Assembly: GCA_019247495.1 (NCBI GenBank)
Contig: JAFAOU010000075.1
Location: 1-64,000, forward strand
DNA length: 64,000 nucleotides
From: Acidobacteriota bacterium
GTDB taxonomy: Bacteria; Acidobacteriota; Thermoanaerobaculia; Gp7-AA8
Direction: 5' to 3'
Shown: piece by piece, positions 18,040 to 26,291 of the stretch
Layout: each line of letters starts with the position of its first letter
How positions within the stretch are numbered: the stretch's first letter is position 1
The notes under the pieces: model-generated
Told to the model about the DNA's origin: nothing
What the model saw: only the letters and a program-made list of their open reading frames with translations
Databases searched by the model: none
Program-made: the position numbers and the translations under genes

Positions 18040-18804
18040 TCACTCCGGCGTAATGTACGCCCCCGAAATCCCGCCATCGACGAGGAACGACGTCCCTGTG
18101 ACGAACGACGACTCATCGCTGGCCAGGAACAGCGCGGCGTTGGCCATCTCCTCCGCCTTCGCGAAGCGGCCCATGGGGATGTGGACCAGGCGGCGGTTGC
18201 GGCGGGCGGAGTCGGCGAGAAGTTCGGCGAGAAGCGGCGTTTCGACGGGGCCGGGGCAGAGGGAGTTGGCGCGGATGTTCTGGCGCGCGAACTCCACGGC
18301 GATCTCGCGGGTCATCGCGAGGACTCCGCCTTTGCTGGCGGTGTAGGCGATCTGCGGGACGGCGGCGCCCATGATGGCCACGAACGAGGCGGTGTTGATG
18401 ATCGAGCCGCCGCCGGCGCGAAGCAGGGCGGGGATCGCGTATTGGCATCCGAGGAAGACGCCTTTGAGATTGACGTTGATCACCATGTCCCAGATCGCTT
18501 CGGTGGTGTTGGTGACCGACTCGTCGTTCGGATGAAAGATGCCAGCGTTGTTGAAGACGACGTTCAGCTTGCCGAACGTCTCTTCAGCGAACTTCACCAT
18601 CGCTTCGCAATCGGATGCTTTCGAGATATCGGCGGCGAAGGCGCGGGCGTTGTCGCCGATCTCATTCGCGGTCGCTTCGGCCGCTTCTTTTTTCAGGTCG
18701 ACGACGACAACTTTCGCCCCTTCCTTCGCGAAGAGAAGGCACGATGCTTTGCCAATGCCGGAGCCGCCGCCGGTGATTAACGCCACTTTGTTTTCGAGTC
18801 GCAT
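18040..18804 (-). CDS. Short-chain dehydrogenase/reductase (SDR)
   Basis: 254 residues with the classical SDR motifs: TGGGSGIG cofactor loop (about residue 12), NNAG, catalytic Ser in NTASFVA, YTASKG with Tyr and Lys, and CPGPVETP. An Asp after the second strand (VVVDLKK) favours NAD(H). The start MRLENKVALI has GAGGA 6 nt upstream; the longer frame runs into the tandem repeat 18817-18908. It follows the glutamine-synthetase-like gene in the same direction, so it may act in the same catabolic pathway. The substrate is unknown. Confidence 0.9.
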   Translation of the reverse strand: MRLENKVALITGGGSGIGKASCLLFAKEGAKVVVVDLKKEAAEATANEIGDNARAFAADISKASDCEAMVKFAEETFGKLNVVFNNAGIFHPNDESVTNTTEAIWDMVINVNLKGVFLGCQYAIPALLRAGGGSIINTASFVAIMGAAVPQIAYTASKGGVLAMTREIAVEFARQNIRANSLCPGPVETPLLAELLADSARRNRRLVHIPMGRFAKAEEMANAALFLASDESSFVTGTSFLVDGGISGAYITPE

Positions 18805-18816
18805 GGTTGTCCTCAA

Positions 18817-18908
18817 AGGGTGAAGGGTGAAGGGTGAAGAGTGAAGAGTGAAAAAAAGGCTGTACCACGGCGCTTCTTTCACTCTTCACCCTTCACTCTT
18901 CACCCTTT
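18817..18908. repeat. Tandem-heptamer hairpin, GGGTGAA type
   Basis: The left arm is GGGTGAA three times and GAGTGAA twice; the right arm is the complementary TTCACTC/TTCACCC series (18877-18908). The loop is about 20 nt. It lies between the glutamine-synthetase-like gene and the SDR gene. Confidence 0.92.
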
Positions 18909-18911
18909 CAT

Positions 18912-20291
18912 CTACGCCATTTCAAAGTATCTCCGCCGTTCCCAGTCGGTGACGACGGCGTCGAATTTTCGTTGTTCGGTGCGGAAGAAGTGGAGGTAGT
19001 GATCGACGACGTCCTCGCCGAAGACATCGCGCGCGAAGGCGCTCTCGGACAGCGTGGCGATCGATTCGTTCAGCGAGTGCGGCATGTGCGGGAGATCGGA
19101 CGCTGCCTTGTAGACGTCGCCCTCGAACGCCGGGGGCGGCTCAATGTGATTGGTGACGCCGTCCAGTCCCGCGGCGATGGCGGCGGCGAAGGCGAGGTAG
19201 ACGTTCGCGTCGGCGCCGGGCGCGCGGCATTCGATGCGGAGTGACGGGCCGCTGCCGACGATGCGGAAGCCGGCGGTGCGGTTGTCGAAGCTCCAGGCGA
19301 TTCCGGTAGGCGCGAATGAGCCTTCCACGTAGCGCTTGTACGACGCCGGATACGGTGCGAAGAACGCGAACAGCTCGCGGATGTGCTTCATCCATCCGCC
19401 GAGGAACCAGCGGAAGGTGGGGGAGCATTCAATCGGTCCGAGCGATTCTTCGCCTGCGAACTGCGGCTTCTTCCCCTTCTCGTCCCACAGCGACATGTGG
19501 ATGTGGCACGACGAACCCGCGTAGCGCTCGTCCCACTTGGCCATGAACGTGATGGCGTGGCCCTGCTGCCACGCGATCTCCTTCGCAGCATGTTTGTAAA
19601 TCGAGTGCCGGTCGGCCATCTCCAGCGCCTCGGCGTACCGCAGTCCTATCTCCTGCTGCCCCGGCCCCCATTCGCCTTTCGATGATTCGACCGGCACACC
19701 GGAGCGCTCGAGGTGCGAGCGGATCGCGCCGACGAGATGCTCTTCCTTCGTGCTCTGGAGGATGTGGTAATCCTCGATGACGCGTCCGATCGGCGTCGCG
19801 TTGATGAAGCCTTTTTCGGCGACGGTCTCGTACGAATCCTTGAAGACGTACAGCTCCAGCTCCGAGGCGGCCATGACCGCGAAGCCGAGACCGGCGGCGC
19901 GTTTCAGTTGATGCCGCAGCATGCTGCGCGGCGCGACCGGAACGAGTTCGTGTTCGTGCTCGCGATAGACGTCGCACAACACGAGCGCCGTCTTCGGCAG
20001 CCACGACGCGACGCGCAGCGTTTCGAAATCGGGGATGGGACGGAAGTCGCCGTAGCCTTTCGCCCATGACGTAAACGCGTAGCCGGGCACGGGATCCATG
20101 TCGATGTCGCACGCGAGGAGGTAATCGCACGCGTGCATGCCGTGCTTGAGGATTTCATCGACGAAGAAGCGCCCGACCAGCCGCTTGCCGACCAGCCGTC
20201 CGTACATGTCGGGAAACGCGGCGATGACGGTATCGATCTCATCGTCAGCGACGAGACGTTTGAGGGTTTCGATGTCGATTCGGCCTTGCAT
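18912..20291 (-). CDS. Glutamine-synthetase-like ligase, possibly gamma-glutamylpolyamine synthetase
   Basis: 459 residues with the GS fold. ASELELYVF carries the metal-binding Glu pair, then come WGPGQQEIGLRYAEALEMAD, the ATP-binding SCHIHMSLW with His, and NRTAGFRIVG followed by RIECRAPGADANVYLA. The length and sequence resemble GS-like PuuA/type III relatives rather than GlnA type I: the GlnA adenylylation Tyr region is absent. The downstream SDR and the upstream aldehyde dehydrogenase fit a gamma-glutamyl-amine catabolic cluster. The substrate is inferred from context only. Confidence 0.8.
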   Translation of the reverse strand: MQGRIDIETLKRLVADDEIDTVIAAFPDMYGRLVGKRLVGRFFVDEILKHGMHACDYLLACDIDMDPVPGYAFTSWAKGYGDFRPIPDFETLRVASWLPKTALVLCDVYREHEHELVPVAPRSMLRHQLKRAAGLGFAVMAASELELYVFKDSYETVAEKGFINATPIGRVIEDYHILQSTKEEHLVGAIRSHLERSGVPVESSKGEWGPGQQEIGLRYAEALEMADRHSIYKHAAKEIAWQQGHAITFMAKWDERYAGSSCHIHMSLWDEKGKKPQFAGEESLGPIECSPTFRWFLGGWMKHIRELFAFFAPYPASYKRYVEGSFAPTGIAWSFDNRTAGFRIVGSGPSLRIECRAPGADANVYLAFAAAIAAGLDGVTNHIEPPPAFEGDVYKAASDLPHMPHSLNESIATLSESAFARDVFGEDVVDHYLHFFRTEQRKFDAVVTDWERRRYFEMA

Positions 20292-20304
20292 GGTTTCTCG
20301 TTGT

Positions 20305-20367
20305 TCGGGAGTCGGGGGTCGAGGGTCGGAGAAAGGCGGCCGAATTTTTCCGACCCCCGACTCCCGA
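20305..20367. repeat. Tandem-heptamer hairpin, AGTCGGG/GGTCGGG type
   Basis: TCGGGAGTCGGGGGTC... on the left pairs with ...GACCCCCGACTCCCGA on the right across an 18-nt loop. It sits between the aldehyde dehydrogenase gene and the downstream glutamine-synthetase-like gene. Confidence 0.88.
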
Positions 20368-20381
20368 CCAGCGACACCCGC

Positions 20382-21758
20382 TCAGCTCACATCCACATAC
20401 ACCGTCTTCCACTCCGTGTACGCATCGAGCGCGGCCAGTCCGAGTTCGCGTCCGATGCCGCTTTGTTTGACGCCTCCAAATGGCGCTTCGAGATGGACGC
20501 TGCTGCCGGAGTTGATGGAGATGTTGCCGGTCTCGAAGGCGCGGGCCACGCGCAGCGCGCGGGCGACGTCGCGCGTCCAGATCGAGCCGGAGAGGCCGTA
20601 CTGCGAGTCGTTCGCCATGCGCACGCCATCATCCTCGGAATCGAACGGCATCACCGCGACGACCGGCCCGAAGATTTCTTCGCGGGCGATGGTCATGCCG
20701 GGATCGACGTCGAGGAAGACCGCAGGATCGAGGTACGTACCGGCGCCTTCGCGCGACTCTCCGCCAGTTGCCAGCGTCGCACCCTCGGATCTGCCGGTGG
20801 CGATGTACTGCAACACGCGGTCGCGATGCGCGGCGGTGACGAGCGGGCCCATCTCCGTTTCGTCGTCGAGCGGATCGCCGACGTGTACGTTTCCAAATGC
20901 TTCGATCAGCGCTTTCGAGAAGCGGTGATAGATCGAGCGTTGCACGAGGATGCGGCTGCGTGCGCAGCAATCCTGTCCTGCGTTTCCGAGCGACGAGGAG
21001 ACAGCCGAGACGACGGCGCGGTCGAAATCGCAATCGTCGAAGATCAGATTCGCGGACTTGCCGCCGAGTTCCAGGCTGACGCGTTTGATGTCGCGCGACG
21101 CAAGCTCCATGACGCGCTTGCCGACTTCCGTCGAGCCGGTGAAGGCGAGTTTGCGCACGAGCGGATGCGTGAGGATCGCTTCGCCGGCGACCGATCCCGG
21201 CCCGGTCAGTACGGTGAAGACACCTTCCGGGATTCCGGCCTCCAGCGCCAGCTCGGCCAGTCGCAGCGCGGTCATCGGAGTCTGTTCGGCCGGCTTGAGC
21301 ACGACCGTGTTTCCCATGGCCAGCGCCGGCGCCGACTTCCACGACGTGATCGCGATCGGGAAGTTCCACGGCACGATGATTCCGCAGACGCCGACCGCTT
21401 CGCGAAACGTCATCAGCAGGCCGGGCGCGGCGCCGGGGATGGTCTGGCCGCCTACTTTGTTCGTCGTGCCGGCGTAGTACTCGAAGCAGTTCGCGGCCAG
21501 ACCGACTTCATCGCGCGAATCGCGAATCGGCTTCCCCACGTTGCGCGACTCGATCCTCGCCAGCTCCTCGGCGTTCTCGCGAATCAGCTGCGAGAGGCGC
21601 AGCAGCATCCGACCGCGATCGCGTGTGTTGACGGCGCGCCACTTCGGAAACGCTGCGGCCGCGGCTCGGATGGCGCGATCAGCGTCGTCGGCCGTTGCCT
21701 GCGGAATCGAGGCGAGCGTCTCTCCCGTCGCCGGCTCGATCAAAGCAAATACGGACAC
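20382..21758 (-). CDS. Aldehyde dehydrogenase (NAD(P)+-dependent)
   Basis: 458 residues from GTG 21758. Family motifs: the substrate/cofactor segment GIIVPWNFPIAITSWK, Rossmann FTGSTEVGKRV, catalytic Glu in LELGGKSAN, catalytic Cys in GNAGQDCC, and EEIFGPVVAV. The family is usually about 475-500 residues, so 20-30 residues of the normal N terminus appear missing. Upstream the frame runs into a CACAAAGA-type repeat that encodes no conserved sequence. With the neighbouring ligase it may oxidise gamma-glutamyl-aminoaldehydes (PuuC-like role), by inference. Confidence 0.9.
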   Translation of the reverse strand: MSVFALIEPATGETLASIPQATADDADRAIRAAAAAFPKWRAVNTRDRGRMLLRLSQLIRENAEELARIESRNVGKPIRDSRDEVGLAANCFEYYAGTTNKVGGQTIPGAAPGLLMTFREAVGVCGIIVPWNFPIAITSWKSAPALAMGNTVVLKPAEQTPMTALRLAELALEAGIPEGVFTVLTGPGSVAGEAILTHPLVRKLAFTGSTEVGKRVMELASRDIKRVSLELGGKSANLIFDDCDFDRAVVSAVSSSLGNAGQDCCARSRILVQRSIYHRFSKALIEAFGNVHVGDPLDDETEMGPLVTAAHRDRVLQYIATGRSEGATLATGGESREGAGTYLDPAVFLDVDPGMTIAREEIFGPVVAVMPFDSEDDGVRMANDSQYGLSGSIWTRDVARALRVARAFETGNISINSGSSVHLEAPFGGVKQSGIGRELGLAALDAYTEWKTVYVDVS

Positions 21759-21800
21759 GCGCGCATGCAGTGCAAGAAGCAGGCGCAGGTTGCTGCCGCA

Positions 21801-21879
21801 AAAGGCTTTGAACCACAAAGACACAAAGGACACGAAGAAATCTCTTTGTGCTCTTTGTGCCTTTGTGGTGAAAGCCTTT
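21801..21879. repeat. Tandem-octamer hairpin, CACAAAGA/TCTTTGTG type
   Basis: The left arm is AACCACAAAGACACAAAGGACACGAAG; the right arm is the matching CTTTGTG units ending CTTTGTGGT. The outer bases AAAGGCTTT and AAAGCCTTT also pair. It lies between the aldehyde dehydrogenase start and a divergent secreted-protein gene. Confidence 0.92.
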
Positions 21880-21917
21880 TGAAACGCTGGCGCCCCCCGC
21901 CGCACTATCCGGAGACG

Positions 21918-21923
21918 TAAAAT
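21918..21923 (+). promoter_or_regulatory. -10 box of the secreted-protein gene
   Basis: TAAAAT lies 19 nt before the ATG at 21943, leaving room for the GAGGAG ribosome binding site at 21931-21936. Confidence 0.4.
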
Positions 21924-21942
21924 TCGCCACGAGGAGATCGCC

Positions 21943-23178
21943 ATGTCCAGACATCTAGCGCGTTTTGCCGTCGTACTTCTTCTGACCTCCGCCCCGCTGT
22001 TTGCGCAGCTGACCATCGGTTCGGCGTTTTCAGGAGCGCCGAATGCCAGCGACTTGAATGTCGCCGCGGTTCGTACGGACATCGACCTGACCGCGCCCGC
22101 TAGCGGAACGGGAACGGTGACCTCGGCTCATATCTACTGGTCGCAAAGCGGGTGCTCCACTGCGATCAAGATCAAGTTTTTCCGGCGCAGCGGCAACACG
22201 CTGACGATGACAGCCGAGCGCGGGCCTTTCAGCTCGGTCGGTGCCGACAACACCTTTGCGATGTCGCCCGCGGTCTCGGTTCAGCAGGGAGATTTGATCG
22301 GCGTCGCGCGTGTCGCCGCTTGCGGCAATCCGGGGACGTTCTTCGGGTTTACGAGCGCCGGACATGTCGAATTTCCGTCCGACGTGACCGGCAGCGTTGA
22401 CCTCTCCACCGGGGTAACAGGCGCGCCGCTGGCGCTCAGCGGCAGCGGACCGGCGGCGACGGAGCAGGTCCGCGGCTACATCCCGGTCGTTGGCTCGACC
22501 GCCGGCGGCCTCGGATCGAACTTCAAGACGTCGATGCAGCTCCTGTTCGGCGCGCCGACGTCGACAGGGTCGATTACCGGGAGACTCGTTTTCCATCCGG
22601 CCGGCGCGAGCGGCAGTTCGTCCGATCCGTCGCTGAGTTACACCGTCGCGGCCGGACAGGTGGTGACGTTCCCCGACGTCGTGGCCGCGTTCGGCCGCTC
22701 GGGCCTCGGCAGCGTGGATCTCATCGCCGCGCCGTCGGCAACGAAGCCGGTGATCATCACGCGCGTGTTCAACGATGCGGGCGCACTCGGATCGGCCGGG
22801 TTGACCGAGGAGGTCATCGATCCAAGCGATCCTCGCGTGATCCAGGCCGGCTTCACGGGATTCCTGGTCACGCCGGTCGATCCGACGAAGACGCGCTTCA
22901 ACATCGGCGTGCGCACCTTCTTTTCAGGCGCGACGATTACGGCTGTGCTGCGTGACACGAATGGAACGGCATTGAAGACTGTGTCGAAAACCTATCTGCC
23001 GAACTTTTTCGAGCAGGTCGATTCGACGACGTTCTTCGCCGGCACGGTCATCGGCCCGAATCAGTCGATCTCGATCACCGTCGGCGGCGGCGGCGCGGTG
23101 GTGTACGGAGCGACGACCGACAACATCACGAACGATCCGAACATCCAGTTCGCAGTGGCGTTGTTCGGAATCGCGTAA
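21943..23178 (+). CDS. Secreted protein of unknown function
   Basis: 411 residues with a signal peptide (hydrophobic to residue 18, cut after LFAQ). The mature part is Gly/Ser/Thr-rich and predicted mostly beta. It has two halves: a first domain with Cys-containing SQSGCSTAIKIKFFRRSG and ARVAACGNPGTF, and a second starting near SNFKTSMQLLFGAP that resembles immunoglobulin-like domains seen in large acidobacterial extracellular proteins. GAGGAG precedes the ATG. No enzymatic motif is seen. Confidence 0.75.
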   Translation: MSRHLARFAVVLLLTSAPLFAQLTIGSAFSGAPNASDLNVAAVRTDIDLTAPASGTGTVTSAHIYWSQSGCSTAIKIKFFRRSGNTLTMTAERGPFSSVGADNTFAMSPAVSVQQGDLIGVARVAACGNPGTFFGFTSAGHVEFPSDVTGSVDLSTGVTGAPLALSGSGPAATEQVRGYIPVVGSTAGGLGSNFKTSMQLLFGAPTSTGSITGRLVFHPAGASGSSSDPSLSYTVAAGQVVTFPDVVAAFGRSGLGSVDLIAAPSATKPVIITRVFNDAGALGSAGLTEEVIDPSDPRVIQAGFTGFLVTPVDPTKTRFNIGVRTFFSGATITAVLRDTNGTALKTVSKTYLPNFFEQVDSTTFFAGTVIGPNQSISITVGGGGAVVYGATTDNITNDPNIQFAVALFGIA

Positions 23179-23184
23179 CGGCGC

Positions 23185-24045
23185 TCAATCGGGAGCCGGC
23201 AGGCCGACTGCCGGCTCTCCCGCGAGCGTGTGCCAGGCGATGGCCGCGAGCACGACCAGCGCGCCGGCGATCGCGAACGCGGAAGGCTTCTCGCCGAGGA
23301 AGAGGAAGACCCAGATCGGATTCGAGACCGGCTCGAGCATGCCGGTTAGCGATGCCTGCGTCGCCGTGACGTAGGCGAGTCCGCGCACGAAGAGCACGTA
23401 GGCGATCGCGATCTGGAAGACGCCAAGGAAGGCCAGGACGGCGAACGAGCGCGGGGTGAGCGCGAGGTCGTGGCTGATGAACGGCAGTACGGCCAGCGCG
23501 CAGGCGACGTTGCCCCACGTTACGGCCGCCTGCGCCGCGCGTTGTTCACGTCGCAACACCAGGATCAAGGCTGCGAAGAAGACGGACGACACGAGGGCCA
23601 TGCCGTTTCCGGCCATGCCGCGCGTTTCGAAACGGCCAACCAAGAAGAGGGCCATGCCGCTCATGGCCACGGCGATGGCAATGACATCGCGCGCGCGCAT
23701 CGGCTCGCGCAAGACAATCGGCGAGAGGAGCAGCACCCAGACCACGCCGGCGTATTGCAGGAAGATCGCATTCGCGGCGGTCGTCCACTTCGTGGCGATC
23801 ACGAATGCGGTCAGGCAGGCGGCGTAGCTGATGATGGCGATGATGAACGCCGGCGTCGATTTCCACTGTCGCCGTCCCCAGACCTTGCGCCCGAGGAAGA
23901 GCATGAGCGCGATTGCGGCGAAGAGGGAGCGGTAGAACGTGACTTTGAGGCCGGAGTCGGCCACGGCTTTGATGCCGATGCCGCCGGTGGACCAGAGGAT
24001 CGACGCGGCGACGATGAAGAGAGTGCCGCGCGTTCGATCGGTCAT
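23185..24045 (-). CDS. EamA/DMT-superfamily transporter
   Basis: 286 residues with ten hydrophobic segments arranged as two EamA repeats (ILWSTGGIGIKAVA opening the first, VTWGNVACALAVLPF-like segments in the second; LEPVSNPIWVFLFLGEKPS is the typical second-repeat motif). It is an inner-membrane drug/metabolite exporter with an unknown substrate. It converges on the secreted-protein gene with a 6-nt gap. TACAAT lies 9 nt before the ATG. Confidence 0.9.
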   Translation of the reverse strand: MTDRTRGTLFIVAASILWSTGGIGIKAVADSGLKVTFYRSLFAAIALMLFLGRKVWGRRQWKSTPAFIIAIISYAACLTAFVIATKWTTAANAIFLQYAGVVWVLLLSPIVLREPMRARDVIAIAVAMSGMALFLVGRFETRGMAGNGMALVSSVFFAALILVLRREQRAAQAAVTWGNVACALAVLPFISHDLALTPRSFAVLAFLGVFQIAIAYVLFVRGLAYVTATQASLTGMLEPVSNPIWVFLFLGEKPSAFAIAGALVVLAAIAWHTLAGEPAVGLPAPD

Positions 24046-24054
24046 GCGGGCGGG

Positions 24055-24060
24055 ATTGTA
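24055..24060 (-). promoter_or_regulatory. -10 box, leaderless-type, EamA gene
   Basis: TACAAT on the minus strand, 9 nt before the ATG at 24045; no Shine-Dalgarno sequence. Confidence 0.5.
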
Positions 24061-24085
24061 ATTGTTGGTCGTGCAGGAAATAGCC

Positions 24086-24246
24086 TCTCATCCTGAGCCG
24101 CCGGAGGACGGTCGAAGGGTCGAAGGACCCCCCGATGCTTGCCTTGTGAAAAACCACCGCCCAACCGGGTTAGCAGGAAGGAGGTCCTTCGACCGTCCTA
24201 CGCGACTCCGGCTTCGCCTACGTCGCTTCGGCGGCTCAGGATGACA
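24086..24246. repeat. CTGTCATCCTGAG long palindromic element (copy 2)
   Basis: The ends are CTCATCCTGAGCCGCCGGAGGACGGTCGAA and the complementary TTCGACCGTCC...GGCGGCTCAGGATGACA. The centre (CCCCCCGATGCTTGCC...CCAACCGGGTTAGCAGGAAGG) is shared in part with the other copies. It separates the EamA gene from the SemiSWEET gene. Confidence 0.9.
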
Positions 24247-24251
24247 AGTGC

Positions 24252-24518
24252 TCATTGCTTGCGAGCGTTTCTCTTCTGCCTCATCGTGATCGCGTAGCCG
24301 ACCAGTGCGCTTAGCAGCATCACGCTGTTCGTGACTGCGAAGACCCAGTTGTGCAGGAGGAGGCTGTAGATCGTGAAGCCGGTGGAGGCGGCGAGTTGTC
24401 CGACGAAAAGCCAGGTCGAGACGCCTTCGCTCGTACCGGCCTGCCACTGTTTGCGAATCTGATTCGCGATCGTCAGTACGAGGATGACGGAGCTTGCCCA
24501 GCCGATCGCGTCGACCAC
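24252..24518 (-). CDS. SemiSWEET / PQ-loop family small transporter
   Basis: 88 residues with three hydrophobic segments (about 3-20, 35-55, 60-80), the size of a SemiSWEET, which works as a dimer to move sugars. The first helix carries an N-Q/R pair (LTIANQIRKQW) near the usual PQ position. The start is GTG 24518, 4 nt after the response regulator stop, so it is the last gene of a three-gene operon. The sugar role is from the family only. Confidence 0.7.
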   Translation of the reverse strand: MVDAIGWASSVILVLTIANQIRKQWQAGTSEGVSTWLFVGQLAASTGFTIYSLLLHNWVFAVTNSVMLLSALVGYAITMRQKRNARKQ

Positions 24519-24522
24519 GTCG

Positions 24523-24978
24523 TTAGTTGAAGAACGCGCCGCTGTCGTCGAAGTGCGAGCGGAACTCGCTCTCCGCCGGCGGACACGGAAGCGGATCTTC
24601 AGGTGGCGGCACGACCAGCGCGCATTCGCGAACGACGTCGGCCAGGGTGTCGATTTCCAGCGGTTTGTTCACCATCGCGCTGACGAGCGATGCATCGAGG
24701 GGCATTTCGGAATTCGGATCGCGCACCGCCAGCACAAACGTCGTGGCCTCGGGGCGCTCTTCGTGGAAGCGCGTCAGGAAGGCCAGCGCCTCATCGCCGG
24801 CGAGACTCATGTCGATGAGGATCAGCGCGTAGTCGCACTGGCGCGTTTTTTCGAGCGCGTCTTCCGCGCCGGCCGAGGTGTCGACGCCGAGGGGCTGATG
24901 GCGAAGGATCGTGAAGAGCATGGCACGAAGGGCATCGTTGTCTTCGATGATGAGCACTCTCGCTTCGGTAGCTGACAT
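24523..24978 (-). CDS. Single-domain response regulator
   Basis: 151 residues from ATG 24978, chosen because AAGGA lies at good distance upstream. REC domain: acidic pair in VLIIEDND, phospho-acceptor Asp in LILIDMSLAG, and Lys in NKPLE. The residue at the usual Thr/Ser switch position is Ala (VLAVR). No output domain follows; the C-terminal 30 residues are Pro-rich. It lies 46 nt downstream of a second, similar regulator. Confidence 0.88.
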   Translation of the reverse strand: MSATEARVLIIEDNDALRAMLFTILRHQPLGVDTSAGAEDALEKTRQCDYALILIDMSLAGDEALAFLTRFHEERPEATTFVLAVRDPNSEMPLDASLVSAMVNKPLEIDTLADVVRECALVVPPPEDPLPCPPAESEFRSHFDDSGAFFN

Positions 24979-25024
24979 TGCGTTCATCCTTTTGTCGGTC
25001 GGTAATCTCAAGAGCTATGCCAGC

Positions 25025-25465
25025 TCAGTTCACTTTCTCGGTGGGTACTGCCGCGCTGTCCGGTGGCGGGCAGTCGGGAAGCTGGGCGCGTTCGTTGAGC
25101 GCGTTCATGCACGCCGTGACGGTGGCCATGAGCAGCTCGACGTCAAACGGTTTGCGAATCGATCCGGCCACGATGGATGGATCGAGATCGCGCGGCTCGT
25201 TGCCGGCGGTGAGAACGATGACGACCGGCCGCGTGGCGGCGGGAAGTTTTTTCAGCTCGTCGAGGACGTCCCAGCCGCTCTTCATCGGCATCATCAGGTC
25301 GAGCAGCATCACGGAGTAGACGCAGGTCCGCAGCCGCGTCAGCGCCTCGAGGCCGTTGCGCGCGCTGTCGACGGAGAACCGTTTACGCCGCAGGATCGTG
25401 AACAGCAGCGCCCGGATTGCGTCATCGTCGTCGACGATCAGGATGCGTTTGTCATTCGTCGGCAT
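25025..25465 (-). CDS. Single-domain response regulator
   Basis: 146 residues from ATG 25465. REC domain: ILIVDDDDAIR acidic cluster, phospho-acceptor in MLLDLMMPMKSG, Thr in VLTAGN, Lys in RKPFD. No DNA-binding domain. It is the first of two tandem REC genes plus a SemiSWEET gene. They probably pass signals between kinases or to a protein partner. Confidence 0.9.
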   Translation of the reverse strand: MPTNDKRILIVDDDDAIRALLFTILRRKRFSVDSARNGLEALTRLRTCVYSVMLLDLMMPMKSGWDVLDELKKLPAATRPVVIVLTAGNEPRDLDPSIVAGSIRKPFDVELLMATVTACMNALNERAQLPDCPPPDSAAVPTEKVN

Positions 25466-25513
25466 CTCACGCTGTATCAGCAAGTTCGCTGCCTACGAAG
25501 TGGATGGCGATTC

Positions 25514-25552
25514 GTGGATTAGTCGATTGGGAGGGCTAACCGACTAATCCAC
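25514..25552. repeat. Tandem-octamer hairpin, GGATTAGT type (short)
   Basis: GTGGATTAGTCG (25514-25525) pairs with CGACTAATCCAC (25541-25552), a perfect 12-bp stem with a 15-nt loop, between the PfpI gene and the response regulator. Confidence 0.9.
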
Positions 25553-25563
25553 TCACACACCGA

Positions 25564-26157
25564 TTACTGCCGGACTTCGAGCGAGTCGCGCTGCTGATCG
25601 CCGGGCGCCTTCGAGGGACGCGTTTCGCCGATTGCGCCGAGCATCTCGCGGTTGAATGCGGGCAGATCGTCGGGCTTGCGGCTGCTGACGAGATTGCGGT
25701 CGCGGATGACTTCACGGTCCTGCCAGTCAGCCCCGGCGTTGCGCATGTCGTCCTGCAGCGTCGGCCACGTGGTGATGCGGCGGCCCTTCACGAGCCCTCC
25801 AGAAATGAGCAGCCAGCCGCCGTGGCAAATGACGGCGATCGGTTTGCCGGCGCGATCCATCTCCTGTACGAATTGCTGCGCGCGCTTCTCGATGCGCAAC
25901 GCGTCACCGTTGATGACGCCGCCCGGCAGAACCACCGCGTCGAATTCGGACGCATTCGCTTTCGACAGCGCCAGATCGACGTCGAACGAATCCGCTTTGT
26001 CGTGATGCTTGAATCCCTGCACCTTGCCATCTTTCGGCGAAACCAGCACCGTCTTCGCTCCCGCCTTGTCCAGCGCCTCGCGTGGACTGGTCATCTCGAT
26101 CTGCTCGAATCCATCGGTGACGATGAGCGCGACGCGCTTGCCTTTCAGTTCAGTCAT
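25564..26157 (-). CDS. DJ-1/PfpI family protein
   Basis: 197 residues from ATG 26157, with AGGAGG 8 nt upstream. Class-I glutamine-amidotransferase-like fold: VALIVTDGFEQIEMTSP at the N terminus, VVLPGGVINGD, and the nucleophile elbow AVICHGGWLL with catalytic Cys and adjacent His. Family members act as glyoxalases/deglycases or stress proteases. The C terminus (after GAIGET) is a short hydrophilic tail. Confidence 0.92.
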   Translation of the reverse strand: MTELKGKRVALIVTDGFEQIEMTSPREALDKAGAKTVLVSPKDGKVQGFKHHDKADSFDVDLALSKANASEFDAVVLPGGVINGDALRIEKRAQQFVQEMDRAGKPIAVICHGGWLLISGGLVKGRRITTWPTLQDDMRNAGADWQDREVIRDRNLVSSRKPDDLPAFNREMLGAIGETRPSKAPGDQQRDSLEVRQ

Positions 26158-26206
26158 GAGTGTGTCCTCCTGCGGAACGTGTGTGCAAGAAGGAGACACT
26201 CAGCAG

Positions 26207-26291
26207 TAGTGGATTAGTCGATTAGTGGATTAGTAGATTAGGACGCGGTGAAGAACCGGCCCCTCCGGATTCCTAATCGACTAATCCACTA
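26207..26291. repeat. Tandem-octamer hairpin, GGATTAGT type (long)
   Basis: The left arm is TGGATTAG/TCGATTAG/TGGATTAG/TAGATTAG units; the right arm is TCCTAATCGACTAATCCACTA. The stop codon of the isochorismatase gene (26289-26291) lies inside the right arm. Confidence 0.92.

Noticed and set aside
20133..21920. Plus-strand open frame of 595 codons
   Set aside because: It is antisense to the aldehyde dehydrogenase and the glutamine-synthetase-like gene, both of which have full motif support.
21759..22082. N-terminal extension of the aldehyde dehydrogenase
   Set aside because: The frame upstream of 21758 crosses the CACAAAGA hairpin and the divergent gene's promoter; its translation has no conserved residue.
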